Of a stretch of DNA of 64,000 bases, positions 26,561-38,885 are shown piece after piece. A program made the translations under genes and the position numbers. The DNA comes from Sulfitobacter pontiacus (GTDB taxonomy: Bacteria > Pseudomonadota > Alphaproteobacteria > Rhodobacterales > Rhodobacteraceae): the NCBI RefSeq assembly GCF_040790665.1, contig NZ_CP160849.1, forward strand, positions 496,001 to 560,000. Direction: 5' to 3'. Numbering within the stretch: the stretch's first letter is position 1; every line of letters begins with the position of its first letter. The notes beneath the pieces are model-generated. The model made no database searches, was not told the origin of the DNA, and worked only from the letters and a program-made list of their open reading frames with translations.

Positions 26561-27838
26561 ATGTCCGGTTTTTTCACCACCCCCCTGTCCGAAGCCGATC
26601 CCGAAATCTTCGGGTCCATTACAGACGAGCTGGGTCGCCAGCGTAACGAGATCGAACTGATCGCCTCCGAAAACATCGTGTCTGCGGCTGTCATGGCGGC
26701 GCAGGGGTCGGTGATGACCAACAAATACGCCGAAGGCTACCCGGGCCGTCGCTATTATGGCGGGTGTGATTTTGTCGATGTGGCGGAAAACCTGGCGATT
26801 GAACGCGCGTGCAAATTGTTCAACTGCGATTTCGCCAACGTGCAGCCGAATTCGGGCAGCCAAGCCAACCAAGGCGTGTTCACCGCGCTGCTGCAACCCG
26901 GTGACACCATTCTGGGCATGAGCCTCGACGCGGGCGGCCACCTGACCCACGGGGCCAAGCCGAACCAATCCGGCAAATGGTTCAACGCCATCCAGTACGG
27001 CGTGCGCAAACAAGACAACCAGCTTGACTATGACCAGGTCGAAGCGCTCGCGAAGGAACACCAGCCCAAGCTGATCATCGCCGGCGGTTCCGCCATCCCG
27101 CGCCAGATCGACTTCAAGCGGATGCGCGAGATTGCCGATATGGTCGGTGCCTACCTGCAGGTGGACATGGCCCATTTTGCCGGTCTGGTCGCTGCGGGCG
27201 AACACCCCTCCCCCTTCCCCCATGCGCATGTGGCGACAACCACCACGCATAAAACCCTGCGCGGTCCGCGCGGCGGCATGATCCTGACCAACGACGAAGC
27301 GCTGGCGAAAAAGTTCAACTCGGCCATCTTCCCCGGTATTCAGGGTGGCCCGCTGATGCATGTGATCGCGGCCAAGGCCGTGGCCTTTGGTGAAGCGCTC
27401 AAGCCCGAGTTCAAGACCTACATCCAACAGGTCATCAAGAACGCCCAAGCACTCAGCGACCAGCTGATCAAAGGCGGGCTCGACACGATCACCCATGGCA
27501 CCGACACCCACCTGCTGCTGGTCGACCTGCGCCCCAAAGGCGTCAAAGGGAACGACACCGAAAAAGCTCTGGGCCGCGCGCATATCACCTGCAACAAGAA
27601 CGGTGTGCCGTTTGACCCTGAAAAGCCCATGGTCACCTCCGGCATCCGTTTGGGCTCGCCTGCGGCAACAACACGCGGGTTTGGTGAGGATGAATTCCGT
27701 CAGATCGCCGACTGGATCATCGAGGTTGTCGACGGGCTGGCTGCCAATGGTGCCGATGGCAACGCCGAGGTCGAAACCAAGGTCAAAGCCGAAGTCGAAG
27801 CGCTCTGCGCCCGCTTCCCGATCTACCCCAACCTCTAA
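26561..27838 (+). CDS. glyA: Serine hydroxymethyltransferase
   Basis: 425-residue PLP enzyme converting serine and tetrahydrofolate to glycine and methylene-THF, the main C1 source. The PLP lysine is in [17 protein letters not shown]. The N-terminal region [19 protein letters not shown] and [15 protein letters not shown] match GlyA closely. AAAGGA lies about 9 bases before this ATG; in-frame starts further upstream are unsupported. No glycine riboswitch is evident in the leader. A strong terminator follows at 27939. Confidence 0.97.
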   Translation: MSGFFTTPLSEADPEIFGSITDELGRQRNEIELIASENIVSAAVMAAQGSVMTNKYAEGYPGRRYYGGCDFVDVAENLAIERACKLFNCDFANVQPNSGSQANQGVFTALLQPGDTILGMSLDAGGHLTHGAKPNQSGKWFNAIQYGVRKQDNQLDYDQVEALAKEHQPKLIIAGGSAIPRQIDFKRMREIADMVGAYLQVDMAHFAGLVAAGEHPSPFPHAHVATTTTHKTLRGPRGGMILTNDEALAKKFNSAIFPGIQGGPLMHVIAAKAVAFGEALKPEFKTYIQQVIKNAQALSDQLIKGGLDTITHGTDTHLLLVDLRPKGVKGNDTEKALGRAHITCNKNGVPFDPEKPMVTSGIRLGSPAATTRGFGEDEFRQIADWIIEVVDGLAANGADGNAEVETKVKAEVEALCARFPIYPNL

Positions 27839-27883
27839 AGCCCCAACCTTCAAAGCGATGTGCCCCGGGCCCTTCCAAATGGA

Positions 27884-27932
27884 TTAAATCCCGGGGGGCC
27901 CGCAAGGGCGGGGCAGCGCCCCAAACCACGCC
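27884..27932 (+). repeat. Possible degenerate member of the hairpin repeat family
   Basis: TTAAATCCCGGGGGG followed by GCCC-GCAA-GGGC and GGGG-CAG-CGCCCC. This is the same order as repeat copies 2 and 3 (A/T head, G-run, small stem, G/C stem), but the sequence is diverged and the TTCATTTTGCC head is absent. Confidence 0.35.
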
Positions 27933-27938
27933 TAAAAA

Positions 27939-27973
27939 CAAAGCCCCGCTTGCAGGTCCGCAGCGGGGCTTTT
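27939..27973. terminator. Bidirectional terminator after glyA
   Basis: AAAGCCCCGCT / AGCGGGGCTTT inverted repeat with a short loop, between glyA and the convergent gene at 28002. Confidence 0.9.
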
Positions 27974-28001
27974 GCGTATTCGATCGTAACAGCAGCGCCC
28001 G

Positions 28002-28376
28002 TCAGACGTAGCCGCGCCACCACAGAAATGTGATGAACGCCACCGCAACGCACATCAGGTTGAACGCCACACTGGCCGCAAGACCAAGCCAGCGGTCCTT
28101 GCGCCGTTCGGCCACGTCGATCCCGGCAAGATGCTCCATCACGCGGTCATAGGCGGACTGCACCGTTGCCCCCTCGAGCCTGCGTGCCATCTTGGGGTTG
28201 CGCGCCATAAAAGCCGCCTGTGCAAAGACCTTGCCCTCACGCCGCACCCGCGCGGGCAGACGGCGCCCTGCGCGCGCCAACGCATGAGAGACATCGCGCC
28301 CCTGCACACCCAGCTTTGCCTGCAAGCCGCGCTGCATTTCACGTGCCTTGGTCTCTAGGTCTTTTTGATCCAGCAT
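28002..28376 (-). CDS. Hypothetical protein with C-terminal membrane helix
   Basis: 124 residues, family not recognised. The first 90 are highly basic and helical (KAREMQRGLQAKLGVQGRD, RRLPARVRREGKVFAQA). One hydrophobic segment near the C-terminus (about 97-119, LAASVAFNLMCVAVAFITFL) probably anchors it in the inner membrane, with the basic part in the cytoplasm. It is divergent from the esterase gene across 54 bases, and a terminator shared with glyA follows. Confidence 0.75.
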   Translation of the reverse strand: MLDQKDLETKAREMQRGLQAKLGVQGRDVSHALARAGRRLPARVRREGKVFAQAAFMARNPKMARRLEGATVQSAYDRVMEHLAGIDVAERRKDRWLGLAASVAFNLMCVAVAFITFLWWRGYV

Positions 28377-28430
28377 GTTTCAACCCTAAACGGTCTGGCA
28401 CATCGGCTGCAATGGCCCTACATCTTGGGC

Positions 28431-29195
28431 ATGTTGAATTACACTGAATATGGCACCGCAGGCGACGCCCCTGCCCTGCTGATCGTGCATGGTCTTTTCG
28501 GGTCAGGCCGCAATTGGGGCGTGATCGCCAAACGGATGTCCGATCAGCGCCGCGTGGTGACCGTCGACATGCGCAACCACGGGGACAGCCCGCGCGCGCA
28601 GACGCAAAGCTACCCCGAAATGGCCGCCGATCTGGCAGAGGTCATCACCCATCTTGGCGCGCCAATGGACGTCTGCGGGCATTCGATGGGCGGTAAGGCG
28701 GCCATGATGCTGGCGCTGAACCATCCCGAACTGGTGAAACGCCTGGTGGTCGCCGATATCGCTCCTGTCGCTTATGGCCACAGCCAGCAAGAGTTTATCG
28801 ATGCGATGCGCACGGTCGATCTGGGTACGCTCACCCGCCGCTCCGACGCCTCTGACCAATTGGCGGCTGCGGGGGTCGAGCCCGCATTGCAAAGCTTTTT
28901 CACCCAGTCTCTGGATGTGCCCAACAAGGTGTGGAAGCTGAACCTTGATGTGCTTGAGGCAGAGATGTCCAAGATCGTCGGCTGGCCCGATGGGGTCGAT
29001 GGACAATACGAGGGGGAGGTGCTGTTCCTGTCCGGCGGCAACTCAACCTATGTCAAACCCGAAGACCGCCCCGTGATCAAGGCGCTGTTCCCGCAAGCGC
29101 GCTTTGCCAAGCTGCCGGACACGGGCCATTGGCTGCATGCAGAAAAGCCGCGCGACTTCGAGGCGTCTTTGCGGGCCTTCCTGACGCTGGGGTGA
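28431..29195 (+). CDS. Alpha/beta hydrolase (YbfF-like esterase)
   Basis: 254-residue cytoplasmic hydrolase. The oxyanion region is LLIVHGLFGSGRNWGV, the nucleophile elbow is CGHSMGGKAA, and the C-terminal catalytic His is in LPDTGHWLHAEKP. DMRNHGDSPRA matches the YbfF/ABHD11 esterase group. The start at 28431 is chosen over 28365 because the fold begins with LNYTEYGT. Natural substrate unknown. Confidence 0.88.
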   Translation: MLNYTEYGTAGDAPALLIVHGLFGSGRNWGVIAKRMSDQRRVVTVDMRNHGDSPRAQTQSYPEMAADLAEVITHLGAPMDVCGHSMGGKAAMMLALNHPELVKRLVVADIAPVAYGHSQQEFIDAMRTVDLGTLTRRSDASDQLAAAGVEPALQSFFTQSLDVPNKVWKLNLDVLEAEMSKIVGWPDGVDGQYEGEVLFLSGGNSTYVKPEDRPVIKALFPQARFAKLPDTGHWLHAEKPRDFEASLRAFLTLG

Positions 29196-29201
29196 GGCAA
29201 A

Positions 29202-29227
29202 GGGGCACCGCATCGGGCGGTGCTGCG
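29202..29227. terminator. Hairpin after the esterase gene
   Basis: GCACCGC / GCGGTGC 7-bp stem with an ATCGG loop, 9 bases after the stop. No T-run follows. Confidence 0.4.
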
Positions 29228-29343
29228 CCCCTGCCACATGGGTGTTGCCTGAAAACACGCCCCATATCCCGACATGCCCCCTTGCACCTCTCCCCCCAAA
29301 GCCTATAACGCGGAGAATTTGCAAACATCCGGGGGCCTGAGCC

Positions 29344-32703
<3,360 letters not shown>

Positions 32704-32715
32704 CCTGCCCTTTCT

Positions 32716-32753
32716 GACCTGCGCCGCGTCTTTGATGCGTGGCGCAGGTCTTT
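32716..32753 (+). terminator. Terminator after carB
   Basis: Perfect 10-bp stem GACCTGCGCC / GGCGCAGGTC with a 15-base loop, followed by TTTCCCC, 12 bases after the carB stop. Confidence 0.8.
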
Positions 32754-32867
32754 CCCCTTTCCTCCCCCCCCCTCTCATTGTCCGTCGCCCTTGCATGCCA
32801 GCCCCGCTGGACTTGACCCCGCAGCCGTTTCTTGGCCTACTCGGACAACGCTGAAAAAGGTTTACCC

Positions 32868-33992
32868 ATGTACACACCCGCCATTACTGGTAGCGGCATC
32901 TTTACGCCGGAACAGGTCATCACCAACGCCGAGCTGGTCAAGGCGTTCAACGCCTATGCCGATCTGTACAATGCCGAACACGCCGCTGAGATCGAGGCCG
33001 GAGAGTTTCCCGCCAAGGAACACTCGTCAGAGGAGTTCATCGTCAAGGCGTCGGGGATCGAACAGCGCTATGTCATGGATAAGACGGGTATTCTGGACCC
33101 CAAAGTGATGCACCCCCTGCTGCGCCAACGGTCCGACGACGAACCCGGCCTGATGGCCGAGATGGCGCTGGATGCGGCGCAAAAGGCGTTGCAGGCGGCG
33201 GGGAAAACCGCGGCTGATGTTGATGCCGTCATCTGCGCGGCGTCGAACCTTGAACGCGCCTATCCGGCGGTGGCGATCGAAATCCAGCAGTTGCTGGATA
33301 TCAACGGCTTTGCCTTTGACATGAACGTCGCCTGTTCGTCCGCGACCTTCGGCATTCAAGCGGCGGCGGATATGATCCGCTCCGGCTCGATCCGCTCGGC
33401 GCTGGTGGTCTGCCCCGAGATATGCTCGGCTCATCTGGAATGGCGCGACCGTGACTGCCACTTCATCTTTGGGGACGTGGCCACCGCCGTGCTGATTGAA
33501 CGCGCCGAAGACGCAGCCGGTGCTTATTTCGAGATCAAGTCGACCCGTTGCGCGACCGAGTTCTCGAACAACATCCGCAACAACAACGGCTTCTTACGCC
33601 GGTCCCGCCCCGATGGCGTCGCAGACCGCCGCGACATGCAGTTCATGCAGAACGGGCGCAAGGTGTTCAAAGAAGTGCTGCCGATGGTTGCCGAACACAT
33701 CGCGGGCCACATGGCTGACGAAGGCGTTGAGGCCACTGATCTAAAGCGTCTGTGGCTGCATCAGGCGAATAAATCGATGAATGACTTCATCGGTCGCAAA
33801 GTGCTAGGGCGCGCGCCCGAAGCGGGCGAGCAGCCCAACATCCTGCAAGACTACGCCAACACCTCCTCTGCCGGGTCGATCATCGCGTTCTCAAAATACT
33901 CCGACGATCTGACTGATGGGGACACCGGGCTGATCTGTTCCTTCGGGGCCGGATATTCCGTGGGGTCTGTGCTGGTACAGCGCCACGGCTAG
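32868..33992 (+). CDS. Beta-ketoacyl-ACP synthase III-like condensing enzyme
   Basis: 374-residue thiolase-fold protein of the FabH type. The catalytic triad is visible: Cys-156 in NVACSSATFGIQ, His in LHQANKSMNDF and Asn in YANTSSAGSII. It is about 50 residues longer than housekeeping FabH, with an inserted N-terminal stretch (NAEHAAEIEAGEFPAKEHSS). This places it in the divergent KAS III group rather than the core fatty-acid starter enzyme. AAAAGG precedes the ATG at 32868. It stands alone, so the acyl donor and pathway are unknown. Confidence 0.88.
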   Translation: MYTPAITGSGIFTPEQVITNAELVKAFNAYADLYNAEHAAEIEAGEFPAKEHSSEEFIVKASGIEQRYVMDKTGILDPKVMHPLLRQRSDDEPGLMAEMALDAAQKALQAAGKTAADVDAVICAASNLERAYPAVAIEIQQLLDINGFAFDMNVACSSATFGIQAAADMIRSGSIRSALVVCPEICSAHLEWRDRDCHFIFGDVATAVLIERAEDAAGAYFEIKSTRCATEFSNNIRNNNGFLRRSRPDGVADRRDMQFMQNGRKVFKEVLPMVAEHIAGHMADEGVEATDLKRLWLHQANKSMNDFIGRKVLGRAPEAGEQPNILQDYANTSSAGSIIAFSKYSDDLTDGDTGLICSFGAGYSVGSVLVQRHG

Positions 33993-33994
33993 GC

Positions 33995-34027
33995 CCACCG
34001 GCAAAGAGCCACCGGCAAAGAGCCACC
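33995..34027. repeat. 14-bp tandem repeat, about 2.4 copies
   Basis: Unit CCACCGGCAAAGAG twice in direct tandem, then CCACC, starting 2 bases after the KAS III stop. Confidence 0.85.
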
Positions 34028-34126
34028 TCAACACCTGTGACATGTGGGGCGCGGTCTGCGACAGACGCGTCCCCGCTGCCCTCCCCCCACCTTGAACGCC
34101 AAGGTCGCCTGACGCTAAAGAGGGCC

Positions 34127-34705
34127 ATGGCAAAGCTTTACTTTCATTATTCGACCATGAACGCGGGCAAATCGACCGTGCTTCTGCAGGCGGCTCATAA
34201 CTATGTCGAACGCGGCATGGTCCCCTATCTGATGACCGCGAAATTCGACCACCGCGCCGGACACGGGCGGATCGCATCGCGTATCGGGATTGGGCACGAG
34301 GCCGACACTTTCGAGACGGACGAAGACCTTTTGGCGAAGATCGAAAAGCGTTTGGCTGAAGGCCCTTGCGCCTGCATCTTCATCGACGAGGCGCAGTTCC
34401 TCAGCCCTGATCAGGTCTGGCAATTGGCCCGAGCGGTGGATGACCTGCGGGTGCCTATCATGTGCTATGGGCTGCGCGTGGACTTCCGTGGTCTGCTCTT
34501 CCCCGGGTCTGCGACGCTGCTCGCCCTTGCCGATGAAATGCGCGAGGTGCGCACGATCTGCCACTGCGGCAAGAAAGCGACGATGGTGGTGCGACAGGAT
34601 GCCGAAGGCAAAGCGATCCGCGAAGGGGCGCAGGTGCAGATCGGCGGCAACGAGACCTATATCTCATTGTGCCGCCGACATTGGCGCGAAGCCGTGGGCC
34701 GTTAA
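34127..34705 (+). CDS. tdk: Thymidine kinase
   Basis: 192-residue type II thymidine kinase. The P-loop STMNAGKSTVLLQAA is at residues 10-24, the catalytic DEAQF comes at about 90, and the lid/zinc part contains CHCGKKATMVV and LCRRHW. The ATG at 34127 begins MAKLYFHYSTM, the family start. It salvages thymidine to dTMP and so competes with DeoA for thymidine. It overlaps the convergent dehydrogenase gene by 4 bases at the 3' ends. Confidence 0.96.
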   Translation: MAKLYFHYSTMNAGKSTVLLQAAHNYVERGMVPYLMTAKFDHRAGHGRIASRIGIGHEADTFETDEDLLAKIEKRLAEGPCACIFIDEAQFLSPDQVWQLARAVDDLRVPIMCYGLRVDFRGLLFPGSATLLALADEMREVRTICHCGKKATMVVRQDAEGKAIREGAQVQIGGNETYISLCRRHWREAVGR

Positions 34706-35652
34706 ACGAGGTTCGGGGGCGTTTCGCCCGCGACGCCCGCTTTCAAATTCTCAACCGCCATCATCCACATATCCACACGCACCTCCCGGGAAGACGTGCC
34801 TAGATGCGGTAATAGCACCACGTTATCCAGATCCCGCAGGGCTTGCGGCACCTCTGGCTCGAACTCATACACATCCAGCCCTGCGCCGCCGATGGTGCCC
34901 GCTTGCAGGGCCTGGATCAAAGCGGCTTCCTCGACGATATTGCCGCGCGCGATGTTGATCAGGAAGGCATGCGGCTGCATCGCCGCTAGCACATCCGCAT
35001 TGATCAGATGCTGCGTGTCGTCCCCGCCCGGCACGGCGATAACAACCACATCAACAGCGGCAACCAACCGTTTGAGATCACTGATATGTTCCGCCGGATA
35101 GGCGACGCTTTTCGCGCTGCGGCTAAAGTATTTCACATCCATCGAAAAGCCGTAGTGACAGCGCCGCGCGACGGCTTGACCAATACGCCCCATCCCGACG
35201 ATCCCGACAGTCTTGCCCGTCAGATGCATGCCCAAAAGCTGCGAAGGCTCCCATCCGGACCATTGACCTGACCGCACAAGCCGTTCGCCTTCTCCCGCAC
35301 GGCGTGCGGCCATCAGCATCAGCGTCATGGCGATATCGGCGGTGGCATCGGTCACAGCACCGGGCGTGTTAGAGACCTGAAGCCCCGCCGCCTTTGCCGC
35401 CTCGACATCGATGTGGTTATAGCCCACCCCGAAATTGGCGAGCATCTTGCACCGTGGCATGCCGACCTTGCCAAAGACATCCGCGGTAAAGCGGTCGCCC
35501 AAGGTGGCCAGCACCCCGTCATAGTCGCGCAGGGCGTCCTGCATCTCGTCCTCGGACAGGGGCGCGCTGTCCTCACGATAGGTCACGTCAAAGCCTTCCA
35601 GGGCCTCGTGCACTTCGGGGGGTGCAGGGCGGGCGATCAGTAGTTTCGTCAA
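34702..35652 (-). CDS. D-2-hydroxyacid dehydrogenase (glyoxylate/hydroxypyruvate reductase-like)
   Basis: 316-residue NAD(P) enzyme reducing 2-keto acids such as glyoxylate or hydroxypyruvate. The Rossmann motif is VGIVGMGRIGQAVARR. The active-site Arg is in INIARGNIV, the Glu in YEFEPEVP and the His in LLPHLGTSS. The start is a TTG at 35652 that forms a TTGA overlap with the stop of the preceding gene, so it depends on translational coupling. It is the last gene of the minus-strand group proC, tRNA-binding protein, dehydrogenase. Confidence 0.9.
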   Translation of the reverse strand: MTKLLIARPAPPEVHEALEGFDVTYREDSAPLSEDEMQDALRDYDGVLATLGDRFTADVFGKVGMPRCKMLANFGVGYNHIDVEAAKAAGLQVSNTPGAVTDATADIAMTLMLMAARRAGEGERLVRSGQWSGWEPSQLLGMHLTGKTVGIVGMGRIGQAVARRCHYGFSMDVKYFSRSAKSVAYPAEHISDLKRLVAAVDVVVIAVPGGDDTQHLINADVLAAMQPHAFLINIARGNIVEEAALIQALQAGTIGGAGLDVYEFEPEVPQALRDLDNVVLLPHLGTSSREVRVDMWMMAVENLKAGVAGETPPNLV

Positions 35653-35987
35653 TGCAGACGTCCTCCGTTCGGGGTGGGTTGCGTGGGGCGCATCAGCACA
35701 ATCGCCCCGTCCTCGTCCGGTACCCCAAGCACCAAAACTTCGGACATGAACGGCCCGATCTGACGCGGCGGGAAGTTGACCACCCCCATCACCTGCGTGC
35801 CGATCAGCGTCTCGGGCGTGTAATGCACCGTCACCTGGGCCGAGGTTATACGCTCACCGATATCGGGACCAAAGTCGATCCACATCTTGATCGCGGGCTT
35901 GCGCGCCTCGGGGAAGGGTTCGGCACGGGTGACCGTCCCGACCCTGATGTCGACTTTCATGAAGTCGTCAAAGCTGATCTCAGCCAT
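35649..35987 (-). CDS. tRNA-binding (EMAP II/CsaA-like) domain protein
   Basis: 112-residue OB-fold protein. ISFDDFMKVDIRVGTV opens the tRNA-binding domain found in CsaA and at the C-terminus of MetRS, and VVNFPPRQIGPFMSEVLVLG is its second conserved block. CsaA has been linked to chaperone or tRNA binding. It overlaps proC by 8 bases upstream and the dehydrogenase start by 4 bases downstream, so all three genes are coupled. The functional link to proline synthesis is unclear. Confidence 0.9.
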   Translation of the reverse strand: MAEISFDDFMKVDIRVGTVTRAEPFPEARKPAIKMWIDFGPDIGERITSAQVTVHYTPETLIGTQVMGVVNFPPRQIGPFMSEVLVLGVPDEDGAIVLMRPTQPTPNGGRLH

Positions 35988-36795
35988 TCGAAAGCTCGCG
36001 CGATCGGTCGGCGGCCGCCGCCACAGCGCGTTTGAGCAAGACCGGAAAGCCGTCTTGCTCGTTCATCAGCACGTCCAGCGCGGCCTGTGTGGTGCCGTTG
36101 GGGCTGGTCACGTTGACGCGCAGCTGGTCCGGGCCTTCGTCCGCGGATTTCGCCAGCGCCCCGGCCCCTGCGACCGTGGCCGTGGCGAGCTTTAGCGCGA
36201 GCTCGGGGCTAAGCCCCTGCGCGATCCCGCCCGCGGCCATGGTTTCGATCATGTGGAAGACATAGGCCGGACCCGAGCCGCTGACCCCTGTGACCGCGTC
36301 GATCTGGGATTCTTCCTCCAGCCGGACAACGTCGCCCACGGCCGACAGCAGCTCTTCAGCTTCATCCATACCCTTGGCGTCGACGTGGTCGTTGCCGACG
36401 ATGGCGGTGATGCCTTGGCTGATGGCGGCGGGTGTGTTGGGCATGGCGCGCACGATCGGCGTCTGCTCCCCCAGCGTTTTCTCAAACGTCGCGATGGTGG
36501 TGCCGGCGGCGACGCTGACAAACACCGTCTTGCCGTTGCCCATGGCCTGCAACGTGGGCAGCGCGTCACCCATCATCTGGGGCTTCACCGCCACAAGAAC
36601 CACAGCCGGCTCCTTGGGCAGATCGACGTTCAACTGCACGCCCTGCTCTTTCAACCAGTCAGAGGGTTTCGGATCGATGACATATACCGAAGATGTCGGA
36701 AGCCCGCGTGCCAGCCAGCCCGCCAGCATCGCGGATCCCATCTTGCCACAGCCCAGTAGAACCAAACCGTCTTTGGCGATGCGCGTATCTTTCAT
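35980..36795 (-). CDS. proC: Pyrroline-5-carboxylate reductase
   Basis: 271-residue NAD(P)H enzyme for the last proline step. The N-terminal Rossmann motif is LVLLGCGKMGSAMLAGWL. IVRAMPNTPAAISQGITA and the C-terminal signature VTSPNGTTQAALDVL are diagnostic for ProC. The length matches. It is first of three overlapping minus-strand genes, after the YbjN gene by a 34-base gap. Confidence 0.96.
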   Translation of the reverse strand: MKDTRIAKDGLVLLGCGKMGSAMLAGWLARGLPTSSVYVIDPKPSDWLKEQGVQLNVDLPKEPAVVLVAVKPQMMGDALPTLQAMGNGKTVFVSVAAGTTIATFEKTLGEQTPIVRAMPNTPAAISQGITAIVGNDHVDAKGMDEAEELLSAVGDVVRLEEESQIDAVTGVSGSGPAYVFHMIETMAAGGIAQGLSPELALKLATATVAGAGALAKSADEGPDQLRVNVTSPNGTTQAALDVLMNEQDGFPVLLKRAVAAAADRSRELSNG

Positions 36796-36829
36796 ATCTG
36801 TACCCCTAAATTAACATTCGGGGATACAC

Positions 36830-37330
36830 CTATGCGTGGCCGTACGCCTCTGCAATGGCAACCTGAAGGGCTTGTCGGGGCGTCTGGTCGCCCCAAACCG
36901 CCAGTTGCACCGCGGGATAATACCGCTCTGCGTTGCTCACGGCGGCGTTGATCATGGTATCAATCTGCTGCGCAGAGGCATCCTGCCCCCCGGCAAGAAC
37001 CAGCCCGTAGCGATAAACCATCAGCTTTTGTTCCGGCCAATATGTGAAGGCACCGGTCCAGCATTGATCGTTCACATCGTTGAGCAAGTGATAGAGCACC
37101 GGCAGTTTTTCCGCGGGCGGATCCATTTCGAAGGTGCAGACAAGGCGCAGGGTTTCGTCAAAGGGCGACCACGCGAGGGTGATGGAATAGGTCCGCCACT
37201 GCCCTTCGACGGCCATCGCGATCTGTTCGTCCGATATACGGTCGAAGTCCCAGTCGTGATACGCCGCGAGATTTTCTACGATGTCGATGGGGTGAATGTC
37301 TTCTTCAAGATACTGCTCTGTCAGGGCCAT
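36830..37330 (-). CDS. YbjN domain-containing protein
   Basis: 166-residue protein of the YbjN fold, related to type III secretion chaperones. Features are HPIDIVENLAAYHDWDFDR, QWRTYSITLAWSPFDETLRL and a C-terminal helix pair (INAAVSNAERYYPAVQLAVW). AGAGGTG precedes the ATG at 37330; the longer start at 37390 lacks a site. The function is not established; in E. coli YbjN influences motility and stress tolerance when over-expressed. It is probably the first gene upstream of proC. Confidence 0.88.
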   Translation of the reverse strand: MALTEQYLEEDIHPIDIVENLAAYHDWDFDRISDEQIAMAVEGQWRTYSITLAWSPFDETLRLVCTFEMDPPAEKLPVLYHLLNDVNDQCWTGAFTYWPEQKLMVYRYGLVLAGGQDASAQQIDTMINAAVSNAERYYPAVQLAVWGDQTPRQALQVAIAEAYGHA

Positions 37331-37470
37331 GTGGTCACCTCTTTGGATCCGGGTATTCATATGCGCAGGCACATCAATACATGGGTGCATCTACCATAAA
37401 TCGCCGAAGCTCTTAGCGACCTATACCAAATATGGTGCGCGCAACGCGGCCCTGAGGCAAGTCTTTTTCT

Positions 37471-37534
37471 GGGGGTAACCACGAAAGATAGGGGATAACC
37501 TCAGTATCTTGTGGATAAAAGCAGCATAACCCCC
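37471..37534. other. Structured intergenic element with a DnaA-box match
   Basis: In the 331-base gap between YbjN and ubiK. Nested pairing: outer GGGGGT / ACCCCC, inner CCAC / GTGG and AGATA / TATCT, with an apical loop around GGATAA. The 3' side contains TGTGGATAA (37510-37518), a perfect DnaA-box match on the minus strand. A weaker match, AGGGGATAA, lies 20 bases before it. The rest of the gap shows no gene. Confidence 0.35.
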
Positions 37535-37601
37535 AATCTATAGAGCACTGACCCCGACAGACAGCATTAGAGGCGAAGATGCCACCCCGAAAATGAACAC
37601 A

Positions 37602-37621
37602 CCCGCCAAAAGGCGGGTGCG
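37602..37621 (-). terminator. Hairpin after ubiK
   Basis: CACCCGCC / GGCGGGTG 8-bp stem with a 4-base loop, 40 bases after the ubiK stop on the minus strand. The T-richness behind it is weak. Confidence 0.6.
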
Positions 37622-37661
37622 GATCACATCGTTCAACGTAGGCCGAAGGTAAGCGCGGCGA

Positions 37662-37904
37662 TCAGCCCTTGCTGTCCATCGCATCAAGCCGCGCCTTCAG
37701 CGCTTCATTCTCTTCGCGGGCTTTTTGCGCCATGGCGCGCACCGCGTCGAATTCTTCGCGTGTCACGAAATCACGGTCTGCCAGCCAACGGTCCAGCATG
37801 CCCTTCATCGCGGTCTCTGCTTCGGTCTTGGCCCCTTGGGCCACGCCCATGGCATTGGTCATCATCTGCGAGATGTCGTCGAAAATCTTGTTGCGCGTTT
37901 GCAT
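37662..37904 (-). CDS. ubiK: Accessory factor UbiK family protein (BMFP)
   Basis: 80-residue helical protein: an N-terminal amphipathic membrane-binding part (NKIFDDISQMMTNAMGVAQG) and a C-terminal coiled coil (TREEFDAVRAMAQKAREENE). This is the BMFP/UbiK pattern, an accessory factor for ubiquinone biosynthesis that also binds membranes. The ATG at 37904 is chosen because AGGAG sits 8 bases away; an ATG at 37910 is only 2 bases from it. It is divergent from lgt. Confidence 0.87.
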   Translation of the reverse strand: MQTRNKIFDDISQMMTNAMGVAQGAKTEAETAMKGMLDRWLADRDFVTREEFDAVRAMAQKAREENEALKARLDAMDSKG

Positions 37905-38000
37905 GGTCATTCTCTCCTGATCGGCTGTTGCTCACTATATGGTGTGCAAAGCGGGTTCTCGCAAGGTTGACTTCCGTTTACGGTCAGGCTCAATCAGCGC

Positions 38001-38885
38001 ATGAATGCAATGCTCCCCTTCCCCGACCTGTCGCCCGAGATTTTCTCGTTCACGTTATTTGGCATGACCGTCGCCCTGCGCTGGTATGCGCTGGCCTATA
38101 TCGTCGGCATCCTTGTCGGCTGGCGCATCGTTGTGCGCGCCGTTGAACGGCCCCGGCTTTGGGCGGGCAATACCCCCGTCATGACCAAACAGCAGGTCGA
38201 GGATCTGCTTTTCTGGGTCATTCTCGGCGTCATTCTGGGCGGGCGTCTGGGATATGTACTGTTCTATCAACCGGGCTATTACCTCAGCAATCCCGCGCAG
38301 ATCCTACGGATCTGGGAGGGGGGCATGTCGTTCCACGGCGGCGCGCTTGGGGTGATCTTTGCGGGCATCGCCTATACCAAACGTCACGGCATCAGCACGA
38401 TCTCTACCGGTGATGTCGTCTGTCTGGGGCTGGCACCCGGCCTGTTTCTGGGGCGTCTGGCGAATTTCATCAATGCAGAGCTTTGGGGCCGCCCCACCGA
38501 TCTGCCCTGGGGCGTGGCCTTTCCCACGGTGGCCGCACAGGACTGCCCGGACATTGCGACGATCTGTGCACGGCATCCCTCGCAGCTATATGAGGCGCTG
38601 CTTGAAGGGCTGATCCTTGGGGCCCTGCTGATCTATCTGGCATGGCGCCGCGGCGGGCTGAAATCAGAGGGGCTGATTGGCGGAGTCTTTCTGGCCGGCT
38701 ACGGGGCCGCGCGTTTCATCGTCGAATTCGTACGCCAACCTGATGCGCAATTTGTCAGCGCCAACAACCCGCTGGGGCTGGCGTGGCATGTGAACGGCTG
38801 GGGGCTGACCATGGGCCAACTGCTGAGCCTGCCGATGATTGCAATCGGGGTGTTCCTGATCTTGCGGGCGACGCGCAAGGCATGA
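38001..38885 (+). CDS. lgt: Prolipoprotein diacylglyceryl transferase
   Basis: 294-residue inner-membrane enzyme attaching diacylglycerol to the lipobox Cys of prolipoproteins. About seven hydrophobic helices are seen. The catalytic His lies in [12 protein letters not shown], and the Lgt signature [14 protein letters not shown] is complete. [13 protein letters not shown] is also conserved. Its stop overlaps the methyltransferase start (ATGA), beginning a three-gene coupled operon with pgeF. Confidence 0.97.
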   Translation: MNAMLPFPDLSPEIFSFTLFGMTVALRWYALAYIVGILVGWRIVVRAVERPRLWAGNTPVMTKQQVEDLLFWVILGVILGGRLGYVLFYQPGYYLSNPAQILRIWEGGMSFHGGALGVIFAGIAYTKRHGISTISTGDVVCLGLAPGLFLGRLANFINAELWGRPTDLPWGVAFPTVAAQDCPDIATICARHPSQLYEALLEGLILGALLIYLAWRRGGLKSEGLIGGVFLAGYGAARFIVEFVRQPDAQFVSANNPLGLAWHVNGWGLTMGQLLSLPMIAIGVFLILRATRKA

